A stretch of 64,000 nucleotides of DNA from Pasteuria penetrans (GCF_900538055.1 NZ_UZAC03000001.1:1798001-1862000); one strand, 5' to 3'; counted from the stretch's first letter, positions 1 through 8,838 are shown. Numbers and translations are program-made. The notes: generated from the sequence alone by a model not told the origin.

Positions 1-399
1 GACCTGGTGGGGGGGGGCCCCCTCAACAGGGTATTGCCCTTCCTTGTGAAGACACTGGAATAAACGTTGTTGGGCCTGTTGTGTATCATGGAGATTTCTG
101 GTAGCCATCCTTGCTAGTTCCACATTGCTGGCTTCCATAGATGCAATGGTATACCCATGTCCCAGATTTTTCTCTGTAAGTAAAAGATCATGCAAACAAT
201 CATGTTCCGTGAGGGTGGGTGGTGATGCGGTTTGTGTACCCGCCGAACTGACCTGGGGGGAATGCAAATGATGGGGGAGTTCTGATTGTTTTTTTGGGGG
301 GGCATCGTGGGGGAAGGGAGGTGGATTGGGTTGTGGGTACGGCATGGAGGGTTTCGGATAGCTTCGTCCTGTAGGAGGAGGGGGAAAGTAGGATTGCAT
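1..399 (-). CDS. CotF-domain spore coat protein, 3' end beyond the window
   Basis: The minus-strand frame is open from ATG 399 to base 1 (133 codons, no stop), so the C terminus lies outside the window. Residues 1 to about 55 are rich in Pro, Ser and His. The rest matches the CotF coat family: a segment LHDLLLTEK followed by a long amphipathic helix with GYTIASMEASN and QQAQQRLF, as in the paired helices of CotF-like proteins that associate with the inner spore coat. A weak GAGG lies upstream of the start. It follows another small CotF-like gene by 28 nt on the same strand, so the two are probably one sporulation operon. The function is inferred from the family; the frame itself is clear. Confidence 0.75.
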   Translation of the reverse strand, partial: MQSYFPPPPTGRSYPKPSMPYPQPNPPPFPHDAPPKKQSELPHHLHSPQVSSAGTQTASPPTLTEHDCLHDLLLTEKNLGHGYTIASMEASNVELARMATRNLHDTQQAQQRLFQCLHKEGQYPVEGAPPHQV

Positions 400-427
400 G
401 GTCACAACCTCGCTTTGAAGGGAGTTT

Positions 428-670
428 TTAGTTTAGAATACCATTGTTTCCAGGAGAAGGGGGGGCCGGCATGGTATTGGGAGCGGAATTTTGTAGGATG
501 TGTAAGATCTGTTCGCAGTGTTGTTGGTGCATTTGCCCAATTTGATGCAGCAATTGGATTACCTCGGGTTGTGTTGTGTTGTGGGCGTACTGGTAACTTT
601 TTTTTGCTGCTAGGAGTTCCCAGTGTGCTTCATCGCCCAGATAGAGCAAGTCTTTTTGTGAAAGTCGCAT
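428..670 (-). CDS. Small CotF-like spore coat protein
   Basis: An 80-residue protein. ATG 670 is chosen because GAAGGGAG lies 7 nt upstream; a TTG at 691 is in frame but has no such site. Residues 1-55 form a predicted two-helix unit (LSQKDLLYLGDEAHWELL, then VIQLLHQIGQMHQQH) like the helical half of CotF-type coat proteins. The tail is short and rich in Pro and Asn. No signal peptide or membrane segment is seen. It is the first gene of a two-gene minus-strand unit with the longer CotF-domain gene. The role as a coat component in the mother cell is inferred from family resemblance and context. Confidence 0.65.
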   Translation of the reverse strand: MRLSQKDLLYLGDEAHWELLAAKKSYQYAHNTTQPEVIQLLHQIGQMHQQHCEQILHILQNSAPNTMPAPPSPGNNGILN

Positions 671-719
671 GGAAAAACTCCCTTCTCCCAAAGGGGAATT
701 GTGTTTGAGTCTTCTAGGA

Positions 720-745
720 TTATTTATGGACCTGCGTGTGCGGGT
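720..745 (-). promoter_or_regulatory. Candidate sigma-K-type promoter for the coat gene pair
   Basis: On the minus strand CATAAATAA (728-720) matches the sigma-K -10 pattern CATAnnnTA except for one base. An AC dinucleotide (745-744) sits 15 nt before it, as in the sigma-K -35 element. It lies about 50 nt before the first coat gene. The match is short and could be chance. Confidence 0.3.
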
Positions 746-857
746 CTACAATAGGGGGGTATGGGGTTTTGAGTTGCAAGGAAAACTCTAACGTCACCCA
801 CCTGTTACCCTGTGCAAGGGATCGTTCCCGTATGCGTGTAGGATGGTGGAACCTTTC

Positions 858-1292
858 GTGTATCGAATCGATAAGCAAGCTGTTCAAGATCAATTGCAAA
901 TGTTGCATCTCTGCGCGGAGGTTCTGGAACATACTAGTGCCCCCACATTTTCGCGGGATTTGTTGTCATCCTTTGCTGTAGCCCGGGCGAGTCATATTGC
1001 TATGGAATGCATCATTGACATAGGTGTTCGATTGATTGATGCATTATGCTTACGTGATCCCGGATGTTATCGAGATGTTATTGATATCTTGGCGGAGGGT
1101 GGTTTTCTCCCCGAAGCCTTGGCTGGGCAGTTGGTTCATCAATTGGGAGCGCGGCGTCGGTTGGTGCAGGACTATGCTACCCTCTCCGTAGAGGCTATGT
1201 GGGCTTGCCATTTCCCCCCTCTCCTTTGCTGTGAAGTGGCTGGGGTTTTTACTGTCCTTTTGGAGCGATTAGGAAGAGGGGAGTACATGTAG
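858..1292 (+). CDS. YutE-like DUF86/HepT-family protein
   Basis: A 144-residue all-helical protein resembling Bacillus YutE (DUF86, HepT superfamily). GTG 858 is preferred over ATG 843 because GGATGGTGG lies about 8 nt upstream and the resulting N terminus (MYRIDKQAVQDQL) resembles the family start. Recognisable stretches are HIAMECIIDIG near residue 50 and the acidic YRDVIDILAEGG. HepT toxins carry an R-x4-H-x-Y active-site motif; here the equivalent is RRRLVQDY, with Gln where the His should be. No MNT-type antitoxin gene is adjacent. It is therefore more likely a housekeeping YutE-type protein than an active toxin. The gene stands alone, divergent from the coat genes. Confidence 0.7.
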   Translation: MYRIDKQAVQDQLQMLHLCAEVLEHTSAPTFSRDLLSSFAVARASHIAMECIIDIGVRLIDALCLRDPGCYRDVIDILAEGGFLPEALAGQLVHQLGARRRLVQDYATLSVEAMWACHFPPLLCCEVAGVFTVLLERLGRGEYM

Positions 1293-1528
1293 GGGGAGGG
1301 TCGATTTTCGATAGGATGCGATGTTCTTCTTCCTTTTATGGAACTGGCATCGCTTATCCTTTTCTATTATCTTGGATTGTTTTACCATGATTTTCCCGCT
1401 GGCCCTGGGTTTCTTGAAGGGGGATTGCCCCCCGTTCCGGTGAGGATGCGTCCTTTGGGGGCTGGGTCATCCTTACTATCTCTTGAACGGAATCTCCCCC
1501 TGATATTCTTTTGGAGGAGGTTTTTGGG

Positions 1529-1633
1529 ATGACGGAATCCCAATTCCGTGGGCGAGTAGAGCTGGGTCCTTCATTAGGCTATTGTGCCGATAGTGGAAAA
1601 AGGGAATATGTTGGTATTATCGGTCAGCCTTAA
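1529..1633 (+). CDS. Possible 34-residue protein with a strong ribosome site
   Basis: ATG 1529 follows GGAGGAGG at about 9 nt and opens a 34-codon frame ending at TAA 1631. Its start overlaps the stop of an upstream 64-codon frame (ATGA), suggesting coupling or chance. The product is polar and ends GIIGQP, with no recognisable domain. The only real support is the ribosome binding site. Confidence 0.25.
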   Translation: MTESQFRGRVELGPSLGYCADSGKREYVGIIGQP

Positions 1634-1646
1634 TTCCATCGGGGCA

Positions 1647-2054
1647 CTAGAACCTGGGGGATTCGGATCCCGCATTGCGAAGTTTGGTTTCTTCTGTGTA
1701 GTTAGAATTAAAAAAATTATTTTTACCTTGTTCCCTATGGTTACTATGATCGATGGGTACCCATTTTTGAAAGTGATTTACAAGGGTAAGGGGAAGCCAA
1801 TGTTGTTCCCCCGGTATTTTTAGGAACCCATCCCTTAGGATATGCATATCATTTTTTATGTAAATGGTATAATGGAATGGAGTGGTAGGCCCGGTGGATT
1901 CCTCCCCGTGGACATCGTAATGGAATGATGGGGAAAACAAGGGGGTTGGTAGGACTACTACTATGTCTGATCCGTAGGGTGGGGGAATTGTGGGGTACAT
2001 TCCTGGCGTCGGCGCAAAGACGGAATCCCCCCGATCCATATTTAATTGTATCAT
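1647..2054 (-). CDS. Doubtful 135-residue hypothetical protein
   Basis: An open frame of 135 codons on the minus strand with no ribosome binding site before ATG 2054. The N-terminal half is rich in Pro, Gly, Tyr and Ser, the C-terminal half in Asn, His and Lys. No family is recognised, and it may be a chance frame. Confidence 0.2.
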   Translation of the reverse strand: MIQLNMDRGDSVFAPTPGMYPTIPPPYGSDIVVVLPTPLFSPSFHYDVHGEESTGPTTPFHYTIYIKNDMHILRDGFLKIPGEQHWLPLTLVNHFQKWVPIDHSNHREQGKNNFFNSNYTEETKLRNAGSESPRF

Positions 2055-2304
2055 TTTATTTTTTAAAAATTTTTAATGGATACTCTAGAGAGTAAGAAAT
2101 GAGACGGTGACTGTTGCTGTTCTTAATGATCGATCCACACCCAAGTTACCCTTGCGTTTTTCTATATTTTTAGGGTTTTGGGGGCCTGAGGGAAAATATG
2201 GGGGGACGATGGGATCGAACGAGGGTGTTCTTCTTGTTGATGAGGGATGGAAATCTGATCCCCATTAGGCATATAGGGGGATCATAAAAGAAAAGGTGAT
2301 TCCT

Positions 2305-2541
2305 ATGCGGCCTTTACTGGAATTTTGTGTCAATAATCTGTGTCCTGATGTTCAGAGGATGAGAAAACGTTTGGAGGAAGAAGGGGAATGGGATATAGTG
2401 GAATACCCCTGTTTGGGGAATTGTGGATTGTGTGCTGCTGCTCCGTTCGTGTTATTGGAGGGGGAGGTGGTGACAGCCCGCACCGGGGAGGAGTTAGAAA
2501 AAGCGATAAGGGAAGCCATCTTGGATGGTTCAACGATTTGA
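2305..2541 (+). CDS. yuzB: YuzB family protein (DUF1450)
   Basis: A 78-residue protein matching the small cytosolic DUF1450/YuzB family of Bacilli. Family marks are the N-terminal LLEFCVNNLCPDVQRM, with two cysteines, and the central YPCLGNCGLCAAAPF cysteine cluster, followed by ALVNGE-like VLLEGEVV. The four cysteines are spaced like a metal or cluster site, but the biochemical role is unknown. ATG 2305 is chosen because AAAAGG ends 8 nt upstream; a GTG at 2296 lies inside that ribosome site. It precedes sodA by about 150 nt on the same strand. Confidence 0.85.
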   Translation: MRPLLEFCVNNLCPDVQRMRKRLEEEGEWDIVEYPCLGNCGLCAAAPFVLLEGEVVTARTGEELEKAIREAILDGSTI

Positions 2542-2696
2542 AACAGGTTGGTTGATCGTGTATAATGATTGGACGTTGGGTTTCGGGGGAGTTTTTCTTG
2601 GCGTTTGTGATGGGAGATCGAGGTTTGTTTCGTATTCGTAGAATTTCGCAAAAAATTGTCTTTCATTGAGACGAGCTGGTGGGAGGGGACGGAAGG

Positions 2697-3332
2697 TTGA
2701 TCAAAGGGGTCACAAAGTATGAGTTGCCACCTTTGCCCTACGATTTAAGGGCTTTGGAGCCGCATATCGATGCATTGACAATGGAGATCCATCATGGTCG
2801 TCATCATGCCATGTATGTGGGTAACTTGAACGCTGCTTTGGAAAAAGTCGACGTGGAGGGTAAGTCGATTGAGGAATTATTGGGTTCCCTAGATACGTTG
2901 CCTGAAAAAGTCAGGACCGCTGTGCGAAACAACGGCGGTGGGCATGCCAATCACTCATTATTTTGGCAGATTCTTAGTCCTGAGGGCGGTGGGCAACCCG
3001 GGGGTGATCTTGCTAAGGATATTGACAAGACTTTCGGTAGTTTCGATGCTTTCAAGAAGAATTTTACGGAGGCGGCTACCAAGCGCTTTGGTAGCGGCTG
3101 GACCTGGTTGGTTTGGGACGGTAAGGCCTTACAGGTGCTCAGTACCCCTAATCAGGACAGTCCTCTGATGCAAGGATTGTCCCCCATCATGGGTTTGGAT
3201 GTCTGGGAGCATTCCTACTATTTGCGTTACCAAAACAAGCGTCCTGCTTATATAGAAGCCTTTTGGAACATTGTGTACTGGCCAGAGGTAGAGAGTCGTT
3301 ATTCTAGGGTACGCAGCGGATCTCTAGCCTGA
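2697..3332 (+). CDS. sodA: Superoxide dismutase, Mn/Fe type
   Basis: A cytosolic enzyme converting superoxide to oxygen and hydrogen peroxide. The 211-residue reading has the family start YELPPLPYD near residue 8, the first metal His in MEIHHGRHH (about residue 32), the second in [13 protein letters not shown], and the last Asp and His in [11 protein letters not shown]; all four ligands are present. The GGHANH and Gly-rich context fits the manganese form, but metal choice cannot be proved here. TTG 2697 is preferred because GGGAGGGG lies 8 nt upstream and the N terminus then has normal length; an in-frame GTG occurs at 2679. A rho-independent terminator follows the stop. Confidence 0.93.
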   Translation: MIKGVTKYELPPLPYDLRALEPHIDALTMEIHHGRHHAMYVGNLNAALEKVDVEGKSIEELLGSLDTLPEKVRTAVRNNGGGHANHSLFWQILSPEGGGQPGGDLAKDIDKTFGSFDAFKKNFTEAATKRFGSGWTWLVWDGKALQVLSTPNQDSPLMQGLSPIMGLDVWEHSYYLRYQNKRPAYIEAFWNIVYWPEVESRYSRVRSGSLA

Positions 3333-3362
3333 TGGGGTGTGAAGGTAGTTGTGTACGGGATA

Positions 3363-3397
3363 GGGTTTCCCACAGCGATTGTGGGGTACCCTTTTTT
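3363..3397 (+). terminator. Terminator after sodA
   Basis: A hairpin with CCCACA/TGTGGG core and outer GGGT/ACCC pairs around a short loop, followed directly by six T residues. It lies about 30 nt after the sodA stop. Confidence 0.8.
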
Positions 3398-3588
3398 GTT
3401 GGCTGTGGGAGAGGTAGGGGGCAAGCATGAGCGTTCCACAAATATTGTATGATCTCATGAATTTATCATAAATAAATAATAAACTGTATACTGTTTCTGA
3501 ATTATAAAAAATAATCAGAAAATGTGGAATAGCTGCCTGTGGTTATTGGGATGAAACTTGGGTTGGCCCCATCCAAGGAGGGGTAAGG

Positions 3589-4473
3589 ATGCGTTTGGCA
3601 ACCTACATAGTGCGGTCCAAATTCTTGCGCGTTTCCACCATGCCACAACCACCCGGTCGTTTGGGATGGGTGGTTGGGGAGAGGATTGTTGATGCAGAGT
3701 TGGTATGGAACCTACCGGGATTCAGGGAGAAGTGGGCGGAAATTCTACGACCTAGCAAGCCCATCTGGCCAGCCACATTGGGGCAGTACCTGTGTTTGCC
3801 CCCCTTCATTCGTTCTACCTGGTTGTGTTTCCTAGGGGAATTCCTTACCCACCATGAGTACGGGGACGAGGTGGAGGGGGAGCCATTAGCCCTCCACCTG
3901 GAGGAAGTGGATCTGTTGCCACCTTGGCCGTTGCGTACGATAAGTTGGCATCGTGATGAGCAGGAGGGGACGGAGGGAGAACCGTTGAATTCTGTTCTTC
4001 CTCATCCTGTGTTGGTAGGTTGCTATGCTGATCTCCCCCTATCAACGGTGGATACGAAGATACAGGTGGATCTGGGAATGGCGGCCGCCGTAGCTAAGGC
4101 AGGATCCTCCTCACCGGTATCAACGCTAGGGGGGTATACACTTTGGGCGTCGCTACGGACAGAACATTCTCCGGATCATCTTTGCTTGGGTCCGTGGTTG
4201 ACTACGGATTCCTCTCTTCCCCCCACACTCGCGTGGGAAGTTTCCGTTCAGGGCAGGGAGGTAACCTCTGGGCAGAATGATTTGTTCCTCTGTTTGGATT
4301 CCCTGCAACCGGTTCGTACATCCGCCTGGGGGGCTCGTCAGGCCAATATAGGGGATGCGCTTGGGGTACGATGGGCAACGTTTTTTGTAGAACCGGGTGA
4401 GGAATGGATGTTCCGGGTGGATGGTTTGGGGATTTTGGCACCCCGTTTGGCAATTAGGATAGGGGTAGGATAG
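3589..4473 (+). CDS. Diverged FAH-fold (fumarylacetoacetate hydrolase family) protein
   Basis: A 294-residue protein whose order of weak motifs follows the FAH family: N-terminal MRLATYIV...GWVVGERIVDAELVW, a central VDLLPPWPL, a later LGGYTLWASLRTE, then GPWLTTDSSLPP, and a C-terminal EPGEEWMFRVDGLGIL. In active members the stretch after VDLLPP leads to a D/E-rich metal site (the ExE and D ligands). Those acids are not visible: the aligned stretch reads KIQVDLGMAAAVAKAG. The fold is probably kept but catalysis is doubtful. A strong AAGGAGGGG precedes ATG 3589. Its last 136 bp overlap the 3' end of the convergent YheC/D gene. The family call is moderate; the substrate is unknown. Confidence 0.6.
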   Translation: MRLATYIVRSKFLRVSTMPQPPGRLGWVVGERIVDAELVWNLPGFREKWAEILRPSKPIWPATLGQYLCLPPFIRSTWLCFLGEFLTHHEYGDEVEGEPLALHLEEVDLLPPWPLRTISWHRDEQEGTEGEPLNSVLPHPVLVGCYADLPLSTVDTKIQVDLGMAAAVAKAGSSSPVSTLGGYTLWASLRTEHSPDHLCLGPWLTTDSSLPPTLAWEVSVQGREVTSGQNDLFLCLDSLQPVRTSAWGARQANIGDALGVRWATFFVEPGEEWMFRVDGLGILAPRLAIRIGVG

Positions 4474-5222
4474 TTTTTCCGATAGTGATAGAATCGGTTC
4501 AACATACCTTTGTCGAACTCACCAAACGGGGATATATGGGGACGTGTGTTTACTTCTAGGATCCATGGATGATAGTGCCCATCCCAACCTATATCGAAGC
4601 CCAGTTCTCTGACCCGAGGATGATACTTATGGAAGGTATTTGATGCCAATTGTACGATTTTTTTGGTGGATTGGAGGATTTTTTCGTATCTTTTTGCGGT
4701 TACGCCCCTGGTCAGGAATAGGTTTTCTATGGGATGTAGGCTTCCGCCCCTGGTCTTGTTAGTGACGATCCGCCCGTCGGCAGCGACGCGACCCACCCAA
4801 CCGGTAATGTCCATGTGGCCTATAGGGTTACACTGTACCATGAAACGGCTATCGAAAGGCCGACCTTTATGGTGGAGTAGGGGAATGCCTTGTTGTATTA
4901 CGTAGCGTTTTCCCTGTGTGAAATAGCTCTTTATCCAGGTGAACAGATGATGATGGTTGGGAAAAATCTTACTCTTATGGCGGGCATAATCCACACGGTA
5001 GGTGGGATTCGTTTGGGTATTTTTCTGTTGTCGGGTGATTTTGAGAATGTTCTTTCCTCCCGTACCGTATTCCGGTTTTACATATGCGGTGGAATAGGTA
5101 TTCAAAATGGATAGGGCCTGTGTATTATGGAATGGGTGCAAGACAGGAAGAAAGGCCTGCAGGGAGGGTTCTTTAGCTAGTAGGTTTGTTTTGTACAATT
5201 TACTGGCGAGGGGTTTGTTCAT
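4338..5222 (-). CDS. YheC/YheD-type ATP-grasp protein
   Basis: A 294-residue protein of the YheC/YheD endospore-coat-associated family, which has an ATP-grasp fold. Visible marks are YVKPEYGTGGKNIL (ATP-binding loop, about residues 47-60), YVIQQGIPL, GRPFDSRFMVQ, and LGFDIGWDGHY followed by WILEVNTRP, the C-terminal metal and nucleotide acids. It lacks the N-terminal domain of the 360-450-residue members, so it is a short form. GGAGGCGG lies upstream of ATG 5222. The C terminus overlaps the FAH-fold gene antisense. In Bacillus, relatives are made in the mother cell; the substrate is not known. Confidence 0.85.
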   Translation of the reverse strand: MNKPLASKLYKTNLLAKEPSLQAFLPVLHPFHNTQALSILNTYSTAYVKPEYGTGGKNILKITRQQKNTQTNPTYRVDYARHKSKIFPNHHHLFTWIKSYFTQGKRYVIQQGIPLLHHKGRPFDSRFMVQCNPIGHMDITGWVGRVAADGRIVTNKTRGGSLHPIENLFLTRGVTAKRYEKILQSTKKIVQLASNTFHKYHPRVRELGFDIGWDGHYHPWILEVNTRPHISPFGEFDKGMLNRFYHYRKNYPTPILIAKRGAKIPKPSTRNIHSSPGSTKNVAHRTPSASPILA

Positions 5223-5696
5223 AGTTGTATTTTCCGCCTCCGTTGCTCGGGTTTTCAGGCGTTTAAGGGGATAACTTGTTCCTCCATCGTATGAGTTTGT
5301 CGAGGGGGGGGTTTGTGAGTATTCTGGAGTTGGACCCGTGCCTATAGCTCTGACCTTTTTAGATGTGCAAAAAGGGCCCCCATGCGGGCCTCCCTATTCG
5401 CTGCAAATTCTTTTTTATTATAGAAAAACAATAAAAAAATAATTTTTTATATTTATGGGCAGGGGAACTTGTTCAAAAATTATTTGGTACGGACAGGTGT
5501 TATAGAATACAACCTCCTGTGGAAATTTCTAACCCTAATTTTTGGTTCTCTGGGGGAATCATCACTCGCATTTTTGGGTATAATTTTTTGTTGATTTGTA
5601 AAGATAGAAAACTCGTTTTTTACTCATTTTTCTTAGTCAATTTTCAGTATAAATAATTACGAATGATTGTCCTAGGGCCGGTTTTTTTGCATCCCT
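5223..5696. other. AT-rich intergenic stretch
   Basis: No gene is seen. A short G/C-rich inverted repeat lies near 5378-5398, and the sequence after it is AT-rich up to the IS256-like element. Confidence 0.5.
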
Positions 5697-5995
5697 GGCA
5701 GCATCCCGTTGGGGGTGTGAATTTCTGAACAGGGCTTTTGGGGGAGGATTTCCCCCCATTTGAGGTGCTTCTCCCATGGACTACTATATAAAATAAATTT
5801 ACTATATTAAAATATAAAACGTATATTTTGGTTTTCTAGCTCTTTCCCCCCTTTTTTACCTATGTCACTATAGTACTTGACCCATCCTAATTCGTTAAAA
5901 ATGGTAATTAATTTCCATTTTCTTTTTGTTTATCTTTCTGTTATACTGTTCCGTAAAAATTGAAAATTTTATGGAATAGAGGGGGATATAGATTG

Positions 5996-7252
5996 ATGAA
6001 CCACACTACTTATACCGCCTTACCGGCCCCTATTTGTGATAAAAAAATGGAGAACGATCTCCTAGAGCGGGTACAATATTTGCAAAAATCAGGATTATCA
6101 TACGAGAAAGCCGTTCAAACTGTCGGGCATTCTATTCTGCATGATAAAAACTGGGGAAATTCCACCATTGGAAAAGCTTGGACATGGTTGGCCAACTATG
6201 AAAGAGATCAATATCTGGGGCGAAGAAAGTATCAAAGAGACAACGGAGGACGCTGTACAATCATCAGAAATGGATATAGAAAACGTGTTTTAGATACCCA
6301 TAGGGGTCCCATTACTTTTTTCATTCCACGATTACGAGACGTCAAGTTCCAGTCCGTTCTAGCCGATCCCTATTTCCGTTATGATCCCTACTTGCTGGAA
6401 AAGATCGTTTCCCTTCGAATCAGCGGTATGTCCCTGGGGGTCATCGCGGGGCAAACAAAGTGGATCTTCGGCAAGAGGATTCCCCGTTCCACCCTCTCCC
6501 AACGTCTTATTTCCCAGTATGATAGCCACCTAGACGCGTGGAATCTCCGTTCCCTACAGAACCAGTATTCCGCTCTTCAGGCCGATGCTACTTATCTCAG
6601 GATCCGGGGGGGCAAAGGGAAAAAAATAGCCATTTACATAGTAATGGGACGTAGGTGGGACGGTGTATGGGAAATTCTTTACGTTGGATACGGTCCACCT
6701 GAAACGTTGGACACCTGGAACCAGGTTTTCAAAAATCTCCGCTCGCGGGGCTTATCATCGGTTCCTTTGATCGTTACCGGCGCTCATCCTGGCCTCAAAA
6801 CGGCTGTTCGTGTCCATTACCCCGCATCGGATTGGCAACGATGTATTGCCCATTTCTTTAGAAACCTGCGGGATGCCGCTGAGGAGGACTCTTTTCCCCC
6901 AGAGATACTCTTTGATAGGATGCGCAAAGAGGTTCTGGAATCCCCGGATTGTGAAACGGCCTATGCAGTTGGCATGAGGATATGCGAGGATTATAAAGAC
7001 GTGGCCCCGAAAACGGTAAAAGTATTGCGAAAGGGCCTGCGAGATATCACCATCCACCTCGGACACGACCTTACTCATCAGAAGTCGAATCGGAGTACCA
7101 ACATCCTGGAGAATTTAAACGGGAATTTAAAACGCATTACGAACAAAGCTCGCTGCTATCCTGATGACAGGGCTGCTTATCGGATATCCACCCTCTTCTG
7201 TCTCCGTGATCACCAAAAACGGCAGGAAACAACGGACCAGAGGATAGCATGA
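5996..7252 (+). CDS. IS256 (Mutator) family transposase
   Basis: A 418-residue DDE transposase for cut-and-paste movement. The first catalytic Asp is in ALQADATYLRIR (about residue 205). The last Glu is in STNILENLNGNLKR near the C terminus. The second site, usually SDAHxGL, reads VTGAHPGLKTAV, with Gly where Asp is expected, so activity is doubtful. The Cys/His pair RCIAHFFRNL is normal. ATG 5996 is favoured because GGGGGAT lies 10 nt upstream; an ATG at 5960 is also in frame. Confidence 0.85.
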   Translation: MNHTTYTALPAPICDKKMENDLLERVQYLQKSGLSYEKAVQTVGHSILHDKNWGNSTIGKAWTWLANYERDQYLGRRKYQRDNGGRCTIIRNGYRKRVLDTHRGPITFFIPRLRDVKFQSVLADPYFRYDPYLLEKIVSLRISGMSLGVIAGQTKWIFGKRIPRSTLSQRLISQYDSHLDAWNLRSLQNQYSALQADATYLRIRGGKGKKIAIYIVMGRRWDGVWEILYVGYGPPETLDTWNQVFKNLRSRGLSSVPLIVTGAHPGLKTAVRVHYPASDWQRCIAHFFRNLRDAAEEDSFPPEILFDRMRKEVLESPDCETAYAVGMRICEDYKDVAPKTVKVLRKGLRDITIHLGHDLTHQKSNRSTNILENLNGNLKRITNKARCYPDDRAAYRISTLFCLRDHQKRQETTDQRIA

Positions 7253-7367
7253 ATCATAGGGATTGGGAAGAAAGCAGAAATAGTATGGAATCATGTGTTT
7301 TTTGCGATTTAGATTGAAAATTTGATAAAGTAAGAATCGCCTTTTTTTCCAATCCCTATAGGATTCA
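7250..7367. repeat. Inverted repeat after the IS256-like transposase
   Basis: TGAATCATAGGGATTGG (7250-7266) is matched in reverse by CCAATCCCTATAGGATTCA (7349-7367), with about 80 bp between. It spans the transposase stop codon and may form a 3' stem-loop that protects or terminates the transposase RNA. Confidence 0.6.
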
Positions 7368-7929
7368 TAATAAGAATGGACGAGAGGAGGTTGGAAGACA
7401 GGAACGAATTTTTTATCTATACAAATTAATAAGATAATTATGCTAAAAAAATACAAGAAAAGGTCACCCAAGGAGGCAAAAAAGTGGGACTAAAAATCCC
7501 CTCCGAAAAATGCACACACCCGTCCGGATGCTGCCCAATATTGTATCTTTTTATTATCTAAATAATATGGTATTATTATTAATGTATTCATTGGTAAAAT
7601 AAAAAATGACATGTTGAGGAGAGTATAGGATTCGGAAGTACCCAGCAAGGTTTCTAATTCCCCGGAAATATACTAAAAATTTTTTATTTAATATTTATAT
7701 TAAATAAAAAAGGTATCCATAAAAAATATTAGTAAACATTATGTAATCATCATTGTCATCATCATTATGATAGCAACCACAAAAACTAGGATAGGGATGC
7801 CTGAATGAACAACTAGTACTATCCATATTTTTAACCCAACATCACGAACAGTGCCCATGATCACCCCTACCACGTACACTAACACCAATATTATATAAAA
7901 TTTAATAAATTAAAAGGATGATCTACGCA

Positions 7930-8838
7930 ATGAAAAAAGAAAAAAGAATCATAACCTTATCGCTATTAGGACTGCTGGGGATTTTTTCCACGGGAACCCC
8001 CACCCACGCTATGCGAGAGAATACAACCCACGGTGGAACAGGGGAATTCAGATCTACTCCTTACGATTTCCATACTTTACAAGACAGTCTACGAGACCGT
8101 CTTGGATGGCTAGTACAGGCAGAAGGTATAGGAAGGGGGGAAGAAGCAGATAATATAAAAAAGGCGGAAAAAGAAGAAAATATAAGAAAGGAGAAAGAAA
8201 AGGAGGAAGAGATGAAAAAGATGCACAAACAATTAAAAGGAGAATCTGTGGGAAGATCCCTTTTTTTTGTAGATCATCCCCATCCCGATAACCCTAATAG
8301 CTCTACTCCCGATAATCCTAATAGCTCTACTCCCGATAATCCTAATAGCTCTACTCCCGATAACCCTAATAGATCTGTTTACACCGCTGTACGCGATTCC
8401 CAACTCAAAAAACGATTCAGTCAATCTGACATACCACCTACTTTCCCCGATCTTCTTTCCCACAGTGAGTTACACCCTACCGCATCGAAAAAACCCATGC
8501 CTCTCCCCAGAACCAAATTCCCTACCGCACCGGGAAAACCCATATCCCCTTCCCCCGATCTTCCTTCCCACAGTGAGTTACATTCTTCCTTCCCTTCCTT
8601 CCCTTCTTCCCCTGCCGTACCCATACCCCCTTCCCCCGATCTTCTTTCCCACAGTGAGTTACATTCTTCCCTCCCTACCGCATCGAAAAAACCCATGCCT
8701 CTCCCCAGAACCAAATTCTCTACCGCACCGGGAAAACCCATACCCCCTTCCCCCGATCTTCTTTCCCACAGTGAGTTACATCCTTCCCTCCCTACCGCAC
8801 AGAAAAAACCCATGCCCCTCCCCAGAACCAAATTCTAG
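7930..8838 (+). CDS. Secreted proline-rich repeat protein, copy 1
   Basis: The protein has 302 residues. ATG 7930 is chosen over 7918 because AAAGGATGAT then sits at a usual distance. A signal peptide is clear: MKKEKR, a hydrophobic core, and an AxA-like THA before residue 28. A Lys/Glu-rich segment follows, then four DNPNSSTP-like octapeptides (24-bp repeats), then three copies of a proline-rich block ending KKPMPLPRTKF. It has no membrane anchor or known domain, so it is probably exported. A paralogue at 19353 has fewer octapeptides and one more block. The function is unknown; a host-facing or spore-surface role is speculation. Confidence 0.75.
   Translation: MKKEKRIITLSLLGLLGIFSTGTPTHAMRENTTHGGTGEFRSTPYDFHTLQDSLRDRLGWLVQAEGIGRGEEADNIKKAEKEENIRKEKEKEEEMKKMHKQLKGESVGRSLFFVDHPHPDNPNSSTPDNPNSSTPDNPNSSTPDNPNRSVYTAVRDSQLKKRFSQSDIPPTFPDLLSHSELHPTASKKPMPLPRTKFPTAPGKPISPSPDLPSHSELHSSFPSFPSSPAVPIPPSPDLLSHSELHSSLPTASKKPMPLPRTKFSTAPGKPIPPSPDLLSHSELHPSLPTAQKKPMPLPRTKF

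Larger units (their letters stand above)
1293..2304. other. Kilobase with only weak small ORFs
   Basis: No recognisable gene is seen between the YutE-like and YuzB-like genes. Several short frames are open on both strands; two are listed separately at low confidence. The composition is not strongly AT-rich, so a decayed gene is possible. Confidence 0.4.
5697..7535 (+). mobile_element. IS256-family-like element with terminal inverted repeats
   Basis: The left end begins GGCAGCATCCCGTTGGGG (5697), and the right end read on the minus strand begins GGCAGCATCCGGACGGG (7535). These imperfect inverted repeats flank a single transposase gene, giving an element of 1839 bp. No matching target duplication is obvious: GCATCCCT on the left, CAATATTG on the right. 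Similar ends occur without a transposase near 24090-24134 and 38991-39066. Confidence 0.65.

Noticed and set aside
858-1292. HepT/MNT toxin-antitoxin module
   Set aside because: No nucleotidyltransferase gene is adjacent, and the active-site His is missing.
8421-8831. Minus-strand and second-frame ORFs in the proline-rich genes
   Set aside because: The 117-bp repeats keep several frames open. Only the plus-strand frame has a signal peptide and ribosome site.
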